A stretch of DNA of 64,000 nt from positions 86,759-150,758 of the forward strand of contig NZ_JAGYPL010000003.1 in NCBI RefSeq assembly GCF_018343715.1. Reading direction: 5' to 3'. Positions 16,313 to 24,563 of this stretch are shown here, piece after piece. This DNA comes from Bacillus sp. FJAT-49711 (GTDB lineage Bacteria; Bacillota; Bacilli; Bacillales; Bacillaceae_C). The notes beneath the pieces were generated by a model. It saw only the letters and a list, made by a program, of their open reading frames with translations, did not search any database and was not told where the DNA came from. Position 1 is the stretch's first letter. The number at the start of each line of letters is the position of its first letter. The position numbers and the translations under genes are program-made.

Positions 16313-17011
16313 ATGAAAAAAAACAATACGACTGCATCTCTAAAAAATGTTTCTCTGTTTCATGATTTAACCCAACTGGAAATTGAGAAAGTAGAAGAAA
16401 TTACAATTTCTCGATTTCTATCGAAGAAATCCATTGTCTTTTCTGAAGGCAGTGAGAAGGAAGCCGTATATTTTATTAAACAAGGTTTAGTAAAAACATA
16501 TAAAACAGATGAAAATGGGCATGAACAAATTGTTTCTTTTTTAAAGGCTGGCGACATGTTTCCCCACACCGGATTTTTCAATCAAAACCCATATCCCGCA
16601 ACAGCTGAAACAATTGTAGATACAGAGCTTCTAGCAATCCCACTGCAAATGTTCGAACACTTAATGATGAATACTCCTTCAATCGGCATTAAAATGATGC
16701 GTGTTATGGGAGACATTATTATGGAGCTTCAGCAAAGGCTACAAGTGTTGTCTGGAAAAGATGTTAAACAAAGAGCACTCTCCTTTCTTCTAAAACTTGC
16801 TGAGCAGCATGGAATTGAGAAGAATGAAAATACGATTATTATCAATGTACCCATGACTCACCAAGAATTTGCCAATTCAGTCGGCACGACAAGAGAAACG
16901 ATCAATCGACTTTTAAACCAGCTTGGGAAAGACGATATTTTGAAAGTGGATCGAAACCGTATTGTCATAACAGATGTTGAAGCATTGAAGGAACAAATGG
17001 AATTCAAATAA
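16313..17011 (+). CDS. Crp/Fnr family regulator without cysteines
   Basis: 232 residues: cyclic-nucleotide-binding-like N-terminal domain (about 15-130), dimer helix, and C-terminal Crp-type helix-turn-helix (MTHQEFANSVGTTRETINRLLNQLG, about 180-204). The recognition helix carries E-T-x-x-R as in FNR/CRP proteins that contact TGTGA half-sites. The protein contains no cysteine, so it cannot hold a cysteine-ligated Fe-S cluster like Fnr; a different signal (NO-heme, a metabolite) is possible. ATG with AAGGAAGTTGGG upstream. It lies inside the Fnr-box island and may share its targets. Confidence 0.87.
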   Translation: MKKNNTTASLKNVSLFHDLTQLEIEKVEEITISRFLSKKSIVFSEGSEKEAVYFIKQGLVKTYKTDENGHEQIVSFLKAGDMFPHTGFFNQNPYPATAETIVDTELLAIPLQMFEHLMMNTPSIGIKMMRVMGDIIMELQQRLQVLSGKDVKQRALSFLLKLAEQHGIEKNENTIIINVPMTHQEFANSVGTTRETINRLLNQLGKDDILKVDRNRIVITDVEALKEQMEFK

Positions 17012-17050
17012 TCAATAAAGAGGAATGAATTTTTCATTCCCCTCTTCTGG

Positions 17051-17098
17051 ACGATAGACCTGCATTATGCGGGACTATCGTTTTTTTTCGATTTTTCC
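17051..17098 (+). terminator. Terminator after the Crp/Fnr gene
   Basis: Hairpin ACGATAG/CTATCGT followed by eight T. A second, upstream inverted repeat (GAATG/CATTC flanked by GAGG/CCTC, about 17021-17046) precedes it. Confidence 0.8.
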
Positions 17099-17148
17099 AT
17101 TGAATTGAGAACACTCATATTGCGATTTAAAGGAATTTACCGGTGAAT

Positions 17149-17668
17149 TTGGGAACCATTAACTCGATTGGTGACCTTCGCAAGAGTTTTAACAACATCT
17201 TTGGAAACCATTAGCTCGATTCGTGATCTTCGTAAGAATTTTAACAATAACTTCGGAAACCATTAGTTCGATTGGTGACCTTCGCAAGAGTTTTAACAAC
17301 AACTTTGGGTACCATTTGCTCGATTGGTGACCTTCGCAAGAGTTTTAACAACATCTTTGGAAACCATTAACTCGATTGGTGACCTTCGCAAGAGTTTTAA
17401 CATCAACTTTGGAAACCATTTGCTCGATTCGTGACCTCCGCAAGAGTTTTAACATCAACTTTGGATACCATTAACTCGATTGGTGACCTTCGCAAGAGTT
17501 TTAACATCAACTTTGGAAACCATTTGCTCGATTGGTGACCTTCGCAAGAGTTTTAACAACATCTTTGGAAACCATTTGCTCGATTGGTGACCTTCGCAAG
17601 AGTTTTAACAACATCTTTGGAAACCATTAACCCCATTCGTGACCTCCGCAAGAATTTTATTAGTGACT
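17149..17668. repeat. Minisatellite of ten 52-bp units
   Basis: About ten head-to-tail 52-bp units of the form TTTGGAAACCATTARCTCGA, then TTGGTGACCTTCGCAAGAG, then TTTTAACAWCAWC. Units differ by a few bases; alternating variants (ATTAACTCG vs ATTTGCTCG; ACATC vs TCAAC) suggest block duplication. 52 is not a multiple of three and no long ORF crosses it. Together with the terminator at 17051 and the Fnr-type promoter at 17723 it accounts for most of the 17012-17823 gap. Confidence 0.92.
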
Positions 17669-17722
17669 ATAGGCACGTGTGGCAACCTTCGTTTCGGTTT
17701 ACTTCGCTTCGGTTCATTAAAA

Positions 17723-17765
17723 TGTGATGTGAGTCACAATATGATTTATATTAATCTGTTAAAGT
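17723..17765 (+). promoter_or_regulatory. Fnr-type promoter of the acetolactate synthase gene
   Basis: TGTGATGTGAGTCACA (17723-17738) is an exact TGTGA-N6-TCACA box, followed after 21 nt by TAAAGT (17760-17765), about 60 nt before the start codon. Confidence 0.85.
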
Positions 17766-17823
17766 AACCTCTATTAGGAAAACTAAATTTTCTGCATATT
17801 TCCCTTAGGAGTGATGACAGACA

Positions 17824-19494
17824 ATGTATGGGGCGCAAATATTAATACAATCTTTAATAGAACAAGAGGTCGATACTATTTTTGGATATCCTGGTGGTGC
17901 AGTGTTGCCAATCTATGATGCTTTATTTGACTGCAATAATATTAATCACATTCTTGTAAGGCATGAACAAGCTGCCGTCCATGCAGCTGATGGATATGCG
18001 CGAGTAACAGGGAAACCAGGGGTAGCCCTTGTAACAAGTGGTCCCGGCGCGACCAATGCCGTAACGGGTATTGCCACTGCCTATATGGATTCCGTTCCGA
18101 TGGTTATTATGACAGGTCAAGTTTCTACGAATTTACTCGGCTTAGATAGCTTTCAAGAAGTCGATATTTATGGGATGACGATGAATATAACAAAACATAA
18201 TTATATGGTTATGGACATCGCTGATCTTCCACGGATTATAAAGGATGCTTTCCATATTGCAAATACGGGGCGTCCCGGTCCGGTTCTTATTGATTTTCCA
18301 AAAAATATTATGACAAATAAAATGGATTTAGCTTTGGATGAACTAAAAGGCCCCATTCACATACAAGGATATGAACCGTGCACATCCATTTCCTATAGAG
18401 AATTCGATGAAATTGTGGAAAAAATAGAAAGTGCACACAGTCCAGTGCTCGTAGCAGGGGGCGGTTGTTTAGCGGGGGATGGCCCATCCTTATTATTTGA
18501 ACTGGCGACTCGGTGCGATATTCCAGTAACCTCCACTTTAATGGGCATTGGGTCCTTTCCAGTCGATCATCCATTGTATTTAGGGATGGTTGGAATGCAT
18601 GGAACTGTTGCTGCTAATCGCGCTGTCCAAGGCGCTGACGTTTTAATTTGCTTAGGAATGCGGTTTAGTGATCGAGTAACAGGAAATAAAAAGTCATTCT
18701 CACCTAAGTCATTTAAGATTCAAGTAGATATCGATCCTGCAGAACTAAACAAAAATGTCCATGTTGACCTAGCCGTTTCAGGTGCTGTAGATGATGCACT
18801 GCGTGGAATTCTGCTACGTGTCCCTCCAAATAAACATTTAGCATGGCACGAAAAACTGGATGGCTGGTCCAAACAGGCACCTTCTTTTAAATATAAAAAA
18901 GACAATTCCTTAACACCACAAGAAGTGATCCACTATATCGATGCTGCAACGGCCGAAAATGCAATCATTTCTACTGACGTAGGGCAGCATCAAATATGGA
19001 CTGCACATCATTACACTTTTACAAAACCTCGCTCCTTTTTAACTTCAGGTGGCCTTGGAACGATGGGATATGGATTTCCAGCGGCCATAGGAGCAGCAGT
19101 TGCTAATCCCGATCGTCAAGTAGTTTGCATTAGTGGGGATGGAAGTTTTCAAATGAATATGCAAGAAATTATGACGGCTGTAGACTTAAGGATAAATGTA
19201 AAGGTTGCGATTCTCAAAAATGGCTACCTTGGAATGGTGAGACAATGGCAGCAATTGTTTTTAAACAATAGATATTCTGCGGTCCGAATTAGTTCACCTG
19301 ACTTCGCTTCATTAGCGAAATCCTTTGGAGCACATGGGTTTACAGCAAGAACAATCGATGAGGCACGTAATATTATTGATCTTGCTATTAATACAGAGGG
19401 TCCGGTTATCATGGAATTCTATGTAAATGAAGAAGCAAATGTATACCCAATTGTCCCGCCAGGTGCAAGTAATCAAGATATGATAGAGGATTGA
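17824..19494 (+). CDS. ilvB: Acetolactate synthase, large (catalytic) subunit, FAD-type
   Basis: 556 residues, thiamine-diphosphate enzyme joining two pyruvates to acetolactate. Seen: catalytic glutamate in LVRHEQAAVHAADGYAR, SGPGATNAVTG, FAD-site RFSDRVTGN, ThDP/Mg site GDGSFQMNMQE ending KNGYLGMVRQWQ. The FAD-site and MVRQWQ patterns are of the anabolic AHAS type rather than catabolic AlsS. No regulatory subunit (ilvN) or other branched-chain gene is adjacent. Driven by an Fnr-type promoter, so it may feed acetoin-type fermentation under low oxygen. ATG with TAGGAGTGATG upstream. Confidence 0.88.
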   Translation: MYGAQILIQSLIEQEVDTIFGYPGGAVLPIYDALFDCNNINHILVRHEQAAVHAADGYARVTGKPGVALVTSGPGATNAVTGIATAYMDSVPMVIMTGQVSTNLLGLDSFQEVDIYGMTMNITKHNYMVMDIADLPRIIKDAFHIANTGRPGPVLIDFPKNIMTNKMDLALDELKGPIHIQGYEPCTSISYREFDEIVEKIESAHSPVLVAGGGCLAGDGPSLLFELATRCDIPVTSTLMGIGSFPVDHPLYLGMVGMHGTVAANRAVQGADVLICLGMRFSDRVTGNKKSFSPKSFKIQVDIDPAELNKNVHVDLAVSGAVDDALRGILLRVPPNKHLAWHEKLDGWSKQAPSFKYKKDNSLTPQEVIHYIDAATAENAIISTDVGQHQIWTAHHYTFTKPRSFLTSGGLGTMGYGFPAAIGAAVANPDRQVVCISGDGSFQMNMQEIMTAVDLRINVKVAILKNGYLGMVRQWQQLFLNNRYSAVRISSPDFASLAKSFGAHGFTARTIDEARNIIDLAINTEGPVIMEFYVNEEANVYPIVPPGASNQDMIED

Positions 19495-19530
19495 AAAGTC
19501 GCATGCATGTAACTTTTTATCTTTATACAT

Positions 19531-19566
19531 ATGAAGGCTGTTCCATGTAAGGAACAGTCTCATTTT
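19531..19566 (+). terminator. Terminator-like hairpin after acetolactate synthase
   Basis: Stem GGCTGTTCC/GGAACAGTC with a short loop, followed by a weak T-rich stretch (CATTTTC). Confidence 0.55.
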
Positions 19567-19674
19567 CAATGACAGGTTTATCTTTTATTAATGCATCCCT
19601 AACCTTTTAAACTGTTTCATAAAGAGATATGTAGATTAACAGTTACTGAAATATAACGGTTCGATGATGAGGTT

Positions 19675-20070
19675 TCAGTTGAAAGAAATTACTACACCCG
19701 TATCTACAGTAGTGACATCAACTGAACGTGAATTTACTATGACAAGCCTTTGCTGGTTTGTCTGCATGATTTGAGCCCGTTCAAATAGCCCTTGAGTAAC
19801 TTTTTCAGCAAGTGCACTATCAGCGATAAAGAAATTTACCACAATTGCAATGGCTGATTGCAAGGAAACTGCTGCTTGCAGGTCAGTAGTGCTTACTGTA
19901 ATATCACAGGAATCCAGGATCTCAATCGTTTCGCTGGATGATTGTTCAGTTTTTGATACCAGGCCAGCTTTATTAAGAATAGGCTCTCCACCTCTTGGAT
20001 TACAAGGATGCTTTGTTTCTTCAAGTGCCTTCCAAATTAATTCTGGTTTTGGTTTTGGTTTCTTTCCCAT
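19675..20070 (-). CDS. Spore coat protein X/V family (CotX-like)
   Basis: 131 residues. The C-terminal half carries the CotX/CotV-type pattern (SLQSAIAIVVNFFIADSALAEKVTQGLFERAQIMQTNQQ, then a valine-rich ending with VDVTTVDT). The N-terminus is Lys/Pro-rich. CotX-family proteins form the insoluble outer coat of Bacillus spores, so this marks the host as a spore former. ATG with GAGAGGGGGC upstream. No sigK promoter was assigned. Confidence 0.75.
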   Translation of the reverse strand: MGKKPKPKPELIWKALEETKHPCNPRGGEPILNKAGLVSKTEQSSSETIEILDSCDITVSTTDLQAAVSLQSAIAIVVNFFIADSALAEKVTQGLFERAQIMQTNQQRLVIVNSRSVDVTTVDTGVVISFN

Positions 20071-20212
20071 TTTACTAGCCCCCTCTCTGCACTATTAAAT
20101 GCAAATGATGCATTTTCGTTTGGATAACCCCCGGTGAAAAGGTACATTTTAGTTCTTTTTAAAAAGCCGTTCTCTCAAGGGGCTTTCTAGCTGTACAGTA
20201 GGTTGATCCTTT

Positions 20213-20395
20213 TCAGCAACCGTTTTTTATTTGTTTATCGAGATATCCTTCTACTTTTTCCTTTAATTTATTTGCTGTTGTTTTGAGTTTTTCTCGTTGT
20301 TCCTCTGAAAGTCTTCCCTAAGTCATCCTTATCTAACTTATCCTTCGACAACAGATCGGCTATAAACACAAGTATATTTGATGGTTGTATAGTTC
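20213..20395 (-). pseudogene. Frameshifted fragment of a small helical protein
   Basis: On the reverse strand one frame encodes QPSNILVFIADLLSKDKLD then KDDLGK. After a one-base shift, a second frame continues LSEEQREKLKTTANKLKEKV then EGYLDKQIKNGC and a stop at 20213. Read together they make one plausible coiled protein, but no start codon or ribosome site is visible and a stop lies just upstream. A decayed spore-coat-neighbour gene is the likely reading. The remainder of 20071-20905 shows no supportable gene. Confidence 0.45.
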
Positions 20396-20905
20396 TTTTC
20401 GATTCTTATTAGCAAAATGGTTTCCCTTACGACTGTTACTATATATATTCAAGAAAAAAAGGAGGGAAAGGGCATACAACATAACTAAAAAATTTTTAAG
20501 TGGTGAGGGACTAGGTTAAATAGACTCCAAAGCATTATTTGTTCTTAACATCATTTTTTCATGAAACGGTCTAACTAGATTTATCTATTAACAAGTCAAT
20601 GTGAGATTGCCCGTATATATCAGGATTAATTAATTTATAGATAGTACCTTTTTTGAAAAAAGGCGGAATGGCAATCATTGTCCCTTCTTTTTCTTTGCAA
20701 ATATATTGATGCTGAAACTAATTATTATGGATAAGTGAGCATTAATTCGTTCAGTCAATGATAGTAGACAATTTAAAATATGCTTAAGGCAAGAATATCA
20801 TTTCTTACACCATTTTCTTTGAACTTACTATAAATAATATTAAGAAATTAAAATATGACAGAGATTATGAAAAGATTCGGCTTTTAAAGCTTGAAAAAGG
20901 TGGTG

Positions 20906-21688
20906 ATGTATGTGGGAATATATGATCTTTTTAATCTAGCTGGTAAAACAGCTATTGTTACAGGCGGCGGAAAGGGGTTAGGTGCAGAAATGGCTAGTGC
21001 ACTTGCCAAAGCTGGAGCAAATGTTGTTGTAGGTTCAAGAGATTTAGAAGCGTGTCAAATAGTCGCTGACCAGTTAAAAAAATGTGGTGTAGGCTCTCTA
21101 GCTTTTAAATGCGATGTAACTAACCAAGAAGAAATAGAAAATGTAGTCAGAGAAACGAGCAGGGAGTTTGGAAACATAGATATTTTAATTAACAATAGTG
21201 GAACATCGTGGATTGGGCCAGCCTTAGAGTTGCCTAAAGACAAATGGGACAGGGTCATGGATGTCAATGTAAAGGGAGTATTTCTTTTTAGTCAGGCCGT
21301 AGCAAAGAAAATGATAAAACAAGGCAGCGGAAAAATTATTAATATCTCCTCTGTTACTGGATTTGGCGGCACACAACCGGAATTATTAGATACGATAGCC
21401 TACAATACGAGTAAAGGTGCCGTTATGATATTCACAAAGGATTTGGCCGTTAAATTAGCACGTTATAATATTCAAGTAAATTCCATCGCACCCGGATTCT
21501 TTCCTACTAAAATGAGTCAAAAAGTAATAGATAAATCTACCTCATCTATTCTACGTCAAATACCGTCAAGAAGATTGGGAAAAGTGGAGGACTTACACGG
21601 GGCGGCTGTCTTCTTAGCCTCGAGAGCATCAGATTATATGATAGGACATGTTTTAGTGATAGATGGAGGAATAAGTAGTTTAGTCTAG
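20906..21688 (+). CDS. Short-chain dehydrogenase/reductase (PHA-operon associated)
   Basis: About 260 residues, classical SDR: NAD(P)-binding TGGGKGLG near residue 20, NNSG, catalytic Ser in ISSVTG, YNTSKGA (YxxxK) and the C-terminal GHVLVIDGG. In class IV PHA operons an acetoacetyl-CoA reductase (PhaB) sits between phaR and phaC; here an SDR precedes phaR-like and phaC genes, so an (R)-3-hydroxyacyl-CoA-forming role is likely. The sequence also resembles gluconate 5-dehydrogenase-type SDRs. ATG at 20906 with AAAGGTGG upstream; a GTG at 20912 is possible. Confidence 0.82.
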   Translation: MYVGIYDLFNLAGKTAIVTGGGKGLGAEMASALAKAGANVVVGSRDLEACQIVADQLKKCGVGSLAFKCDVTNQEEIENVVRETSREFGNIDILINNSGTSWIGPALELPKDKWDRVMDVNVKGVFLFSQAVAKKMIKQGSGKIINISSVTGFGGTQPELLDTIAYNTSKGAVMIFTKDLAVKLARYNIQVNSIAPGFFPTKMSQKVIDKSTSSILRQIPSRRLGKVEDLHGAAVFLASRASDYMIGHVLVIDGGISSLV

Positions 21689-21707
21689 TATGAAAGGAGA
21701 AAGGGAT

Positions 21708-22031
21708 GTGGTGAATAAAGAGCGAGTGGAACTCTATAAGGCAATAAAAATAACGAGCTCTATAGTTGAGCAAGAAGTAAATAATTGGATTAAAGATCAG
21801 ATTAATCACAAGAAAGTTGTTCAAGGAACAAATATAGCCGGCAAGTACTATGTTCATGTAATGAAATGTGTTCAAAATAGTATGGGGCATTTGTTCTCTC
21901 ATTTAAATATGCCCTCAAAAAAAGAAGTTACTAATATAGGGAAAATGGTGTTACAAGTGGAAGAGAAAATAGATAAGGTGGAAGATCAGGTGATTTCACT
22001 TCAGCAAAAAGTGGAGAGGTTAAAAAAATAG
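21708..22031 (+). CDS. phaR: Short PhaR/PhaE-like PHA synthase subunit
   Basis: About 107 residues from the GTG at 21708, which has AAAGGAG 8 nt upstream. The C-terminal half (HLNMPSKKEVTNIGKMVLQVEEKIDKVEDQV) matches the signature of PhaR/PhaE subunits, a MP-[ST]-x-x-[DE]-V segment leading to a coiled coil. Known Bacillus PhaR proteins are about 200 residues, so this one has a shortened N-terminal part. It lies between an SDR and phaC, as expected for a class IV synthase subunit that activates PhaC at the granule surface. Confidence 0.65.
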   Translation: MVNKERVELYKAIKITSSIVEQEVNNWIKDQINHKKVVQGTNIAGKYYVHVMKCVQNSMGHLFSHLNMPSKKEVTNIGKMVLQVEEKIDKVEDQVISLQQKVERLKK

Positions 22032-22075
22032 GTAGGACACTACTTATTTTTATAATAAAGGAGATGGAATAACCT

Positions 22076-23179
22076 GTGAAGAAAAAGAATGATCATCTAA
22101 ATAGCTTGAAATCAGGAACAACTGATTTTGAAATTGCAAATATAAATGTAACGAAAGAATATTTAAGGTGGAAAGGTTTTTTCAGCCATTGGACAGACAA
22201 TGAATTAATATTAATGCAACAACATACACAAAGGGAGGCAATTTGGAAGAAAAACAAGGCTACATTATGGCACTATCCTACCTCACAGAAGAAATATAAA
22301 ACTCCATTATTTTTAATCTATTCCCTCGTTAACCAACCATTTATACTAGATTTATTATCTGGTGAGAGTGTTATACAATCATTTGTTGAAAATGGCTTTG
22401 ATGTTTATCTAATGGATTTTGGAATTCCTAGAGATGAGGATAGTGATATCACTGTCGATCATTATATTGTAGATTACATCCAGCGAGGGGTAATTAGGGC
22501 ACTTCATCATTCTAAAGCTAAAAAAATAAGTATTGTTGGCTATTGTCTTGGGGGAACTTTTGCAGCGGTATATACGGCAATAAGTAACGAACCGATCGAA
22601 AATTTAATCTTAATGGTTACTCCTATTGATTTTCAGTATTTTCCTTCGTATAACCAATGGGTTAAAGCGATAAGAACAGGTTCTTTAAATGTAGATGATT
22701 TTATCGATGCTTATGGAATCATCCCGGCGGAATTTGTAAAGTTTGGGGTAAGATTACTTACATCACCAGTTTATGTAAGCCAGTACCTATCTTTATTAAA
22801 TCGATCTTATGATCCAAACTATGTACTTAGGTGGAGACTTTTTAATAAGTGGACAAACGAACATATTCCGTTTGCTGGGGGTGCAATGAAACAATTAATC
22901 AATGATTTTGTTAAGGATAATAAGTTGATCAAAGGGGAACTTATGGTACGTGATAAAAAGGTTGATTTAAGAGATATTAAGGCTAACCTTCTCGTGGTTT
23001 CCTCCAATTTAGATTATCTTGTCCCTAAAGAACAAAGCATGCCTATTCTAGACCTCGTTTCAAGTCAGGATAAATCGTATAAACTTCTACAAGGCGGTCA
23101 CACTACTTTAAATGTAAAAGATAACAAACTTCCAGATTATCTGGAAGAATGGTTGCCTCAACGTGCAGATCCACTTTGA
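22076..23179 (+). CDS. phaC: Class III/IV poly(3-hydroxyalkanoate) synthase catalytic subunit
   Basis: 367 residues with an alpha/beta-hydrolase fold. The lipase-like box GYCLGG carries the catalytic cysteine (around residue 156). The VSSNLDYLVP aspartate and the GGHTTL histidine complete the triad. The size matches class III/IV synthases, which need a PhaE or PhaR partner; the gene just upstream supplies a PhaR-like one. It polymerises (R)-3-hydroxyacyl-CoA into storage granules. GTG start with AAAGGAGATGG upstream. Confidence 0.88.
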   Translation: MKKKNDHLNSLKSGTTDFEIANINVTKEYLRWKGFFSHWTDNELILMQQHTQREAIWKKNKATLWHYPTSQKKYKTPLFLIYSLVNQPFILDLLSGESVIQSFVENGFDVYLMDFGIPRDEDSDITVDHYIVDYIQRGVIRALHHSKAKKISIVGYCLGGTFAAVYTAISNEPIENLILMVTPIDFQYFPSYNQWVKAIRTGSLNVDDFIDAYGIIPAEFVKFGVRLLTSPVYVSQYLSLLNRSYDPNYVLRWRLFNKWTNEHIPFAGGAMKQLINDFVKDNKLIKGELMVRDKKVDLRDIKANLLVVSSNLDYLVPKEQSMPILDLVSSQDKSYKLLQGGHTTLNVKDNKLPDYLEEWLPQRADPL

Positions 23180-23288
23180 TCATAGTAATTGAAAAACTAT
23201 TACAATCCACTAAACTCACTCATATTAGCAGTGAATAAAGGAGTTAATCTCTCAAGAGGGAAAATAATGAAAGATAGGAGAGAATTAT

Positions 23289-23396
23289 ATGTATATACTT
23301 TATTCAAGTAAGTGGATAAATATGGATCCATATATCGATTATTTAGGATTTGCTAGCCTTGTTTATCGCGATTTTTTCATAAATCAACAACAATGA
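23289..23396 (+). CDS. Possible 35-aa small protein downstream of phaC
   Basis: ATG preceded by ATAGGAGAG at good spacing; 35 codons, Tyr/Ile-rich, ending in NQQQ. A terminator follows within 20-50 nt, so it is probably on the pha transcript. No family recognised; it could be a chance ORF. Confidence 0.3.
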   Translation: MYILYSSKWINMDPYIDYLGFASLVYRDFFINQQQ

Positions 23397-23415
23397 TACA
23401 ATGTTCTAATCTCTA

Positions 23416-23445
23416 CTCCATTTCCATCAGCGGATTGGAGTTTTT
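23416..23445 (+). terminator. Terminator of the PHA operon
   Basis: Hairpin ACTCCA/TGGAGT followed by TTTT, about 240 nt after phaC and directly after the possible small ORF. Confidence 0.6.
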
Positions 23446-23556
23446 CTAATATATTAATATTTTTCTAACATTTAGCGCTAACTTTTTAAGCTTTATTTCA
23501 CCGTGCACATTCCCCTTATTTCCAGCTTTCCTTTTTAACTATATTTGCCAAGTTAG

Positions 23557-23668
23557 GGCTATTTAGGGGCAGGGGAGATCCTGCAGGCGCCTAGGCCCTA
23601 AGGAAACTCCCGTATCGCCCGTGGAAAGCAAACACCTGCAGCGGAAAACCACATTCCCGGTCAACAAA
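23557..23668. repeat. GC-rich interspersed repeat, copy 1
   Basis: A GC-rich block in an AT-rich gap (words GAGATCCTGCAGG and TCGCCCGTGGAAAGC, then ACCTGCAGCGG). A diverged copy lies near 36450-36550. It resembles the short noncoding repeats scattered through many Bacillus genomes. Confidence 0.55.
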
Positions 23669-23675
23669 GCTAAAA

Positions 23676-23731
23676 CATAAAAAAGGGCTTCCCAAAAGGA
23701 AATGATCATGACTTTTGGGACACCCTCTCGA
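23676..23731 (-). terminator. Terminator of the CuA lipoprotein gene
   Basis: On the reverse strand the stem CCCAAAAG/CTTTTGGG within a longer GGGTGTCCC/GGGAAGCCC pairing is followed by TTTTTT. Confidence 0.75.
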
Positions 23732-23737
23732 TTATTA

Positions 23738-24097
23738 TTATTCTACAATTAATTTTCCAACCATATCAGTATGACCGGCACCGCAGAAAATAGAACACTC
23801 ATATTTAAACTCTCCTGCCTTATCTGCTACAAAGGAAATCGTTTTGTCTCCTTGAACTTCTTTGTTATACCCATCAAATTTCACTGCATGGTTTCCTTCC
23901 GAGTTTTTAAGTGTTACTTTTACAGTATCGCCTTTGTTTACTTTGATTTCTTTTAAATCAAATTCAAAGTTTGTTGCATCTATCGTAAATTCTTTTACCT
24001 CTCCATTGCCTTCTGCACCACTATCTTTACTTCCACAAGCACCTAATAATAGGGCGGATAAAATCACTAAACAGAAAGCAAACATCATTTTTTTCAT
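23738..24097 (-). CDS. CuA-type cupredoxin lipoprotein
   Basis: 119 residues. A lipoprotein signal with lipobox LLGAC anchors it outside the membrane. The rest is one cupredoxin domain ending in CSIFCGAGHTDM, i.e. C-x3-C-x3-H-x2-M, the binuclear CuA site of cytochrome oxidase subunit II, with the upstream histidine in GNHAVKF. It lacks the transmembrane hairpin of subunit II. It may carry electrons or deliver copper to an oxidase or NO/N2O-type reductase. The promoter has an Fnr-like box with one mismatch. ATG with AAGGAGGAG upstream. Confidence 0.85.
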   Translation of the reverse strand: MKKMMFAFCLVILSALLLGACGSKDSGAEGNGEVKEFTIDATNFEFDLKEIKVNKGDTVKVTLKNSEGNHAVKFDGYNKEVQGDKTISFVADKAGEFKYECSIFCGAGHTDMVGKLIVE

Positions 24098-24130
24098 AAC
24101 ATTGACTCCTCCTTAAACTTTTATAATTTA

Positions 24131-24173
24131 AGTTTAGAAGGAAAATGGCACTCTAACTATGATTTAAATCACA
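24131..24173 (-). promoter_or_regulatory. Fnr-like promoter of the CuA lipoprotein gene
   Basis: TGTGATTTAAATCATA (24158-24173, reverse strand) matches TGTGA-N6-TCACA with one mismatch. TAAACT (24131-24136) follows after exactly 21 nt. Confidence 0.75.
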
Positions 24174-24289
24174 CTTAGAAGGAAATGTTAACAACATAAC
24201 TTAATAGTGGAAATTCCCTTTAACCCCTTGGTATTATTGGGGTTAGCTACTAATAAAGCTATAAAATGCAGCCTTGTTCACAAAATTGT

Positions 24290-24533
24290 TATAAAAAAAC
24301 GCAAGGCGAAGGAAGACTAAAGGCGCAATGTCCTGTTGAAGGATCACGCAGCAACGTCCTTCCTGTCGCTTCGGCTGCACTAGTCATCCATGTACGTCGC
24401 AATGCCTTCCTGACCGCATCCTGCAGGTATCCGACAAGCAAATGTTCTGAGGCGAAAAAAGTCCCTATTTTGACTTTATTGCAGCTGTTTTATGACCTTT
24501 AGGGGCTGGCGACTGCAGCTAGACAAAAAAGTC
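24290..24533. repeat. Interspersed noncoding repeat, family A copy 1
   Basis: Noncoding block sharing ordered words with 28345-28480: GGAAGACTAA, GCAACGTCC, CTGTCGCTTCG, CATCCATGTAC and CTGCATCCTG/CCGCATCCTG. It ends in GGGGCTGGCGACTGCAGCTAGAC. It fills most of the gap 24098-24563 together with the flanking promoter and terminator. Confidence 0.6.
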
Positions 24534-24556
24534 CCAAAAGTATCACTCTTTGGGAC
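24524..24556 (-). terminator. Terminator of the MarR-MMPL operon
   Basis: Reverse-strand hairpin GTCCCAAA/TTTTGGGAC followed by TTTTTT, 8 nt after the MMPL stop. Confidence 0.85.
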
Positions 24557-24563
24557 AAACGTT

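Noticed and set aside
17149..17668. CRISPR array
   Set aside because: Units are conserved along the entire 52 bp with no constant-repeat/variable-spacer pattern, and no cas genes are near. It is a minisatellite.
17824..19494. Catabolic AlsS
   Set aside because: FAD-site and MVRQWQ motifs are of the anabolic AHAS type and no alsD follows.
24266..24502. 78-aa ORF on the + strand
   Set aside because: Falls in the interspersed repeat, lacks a ribosome site and has odd composition.
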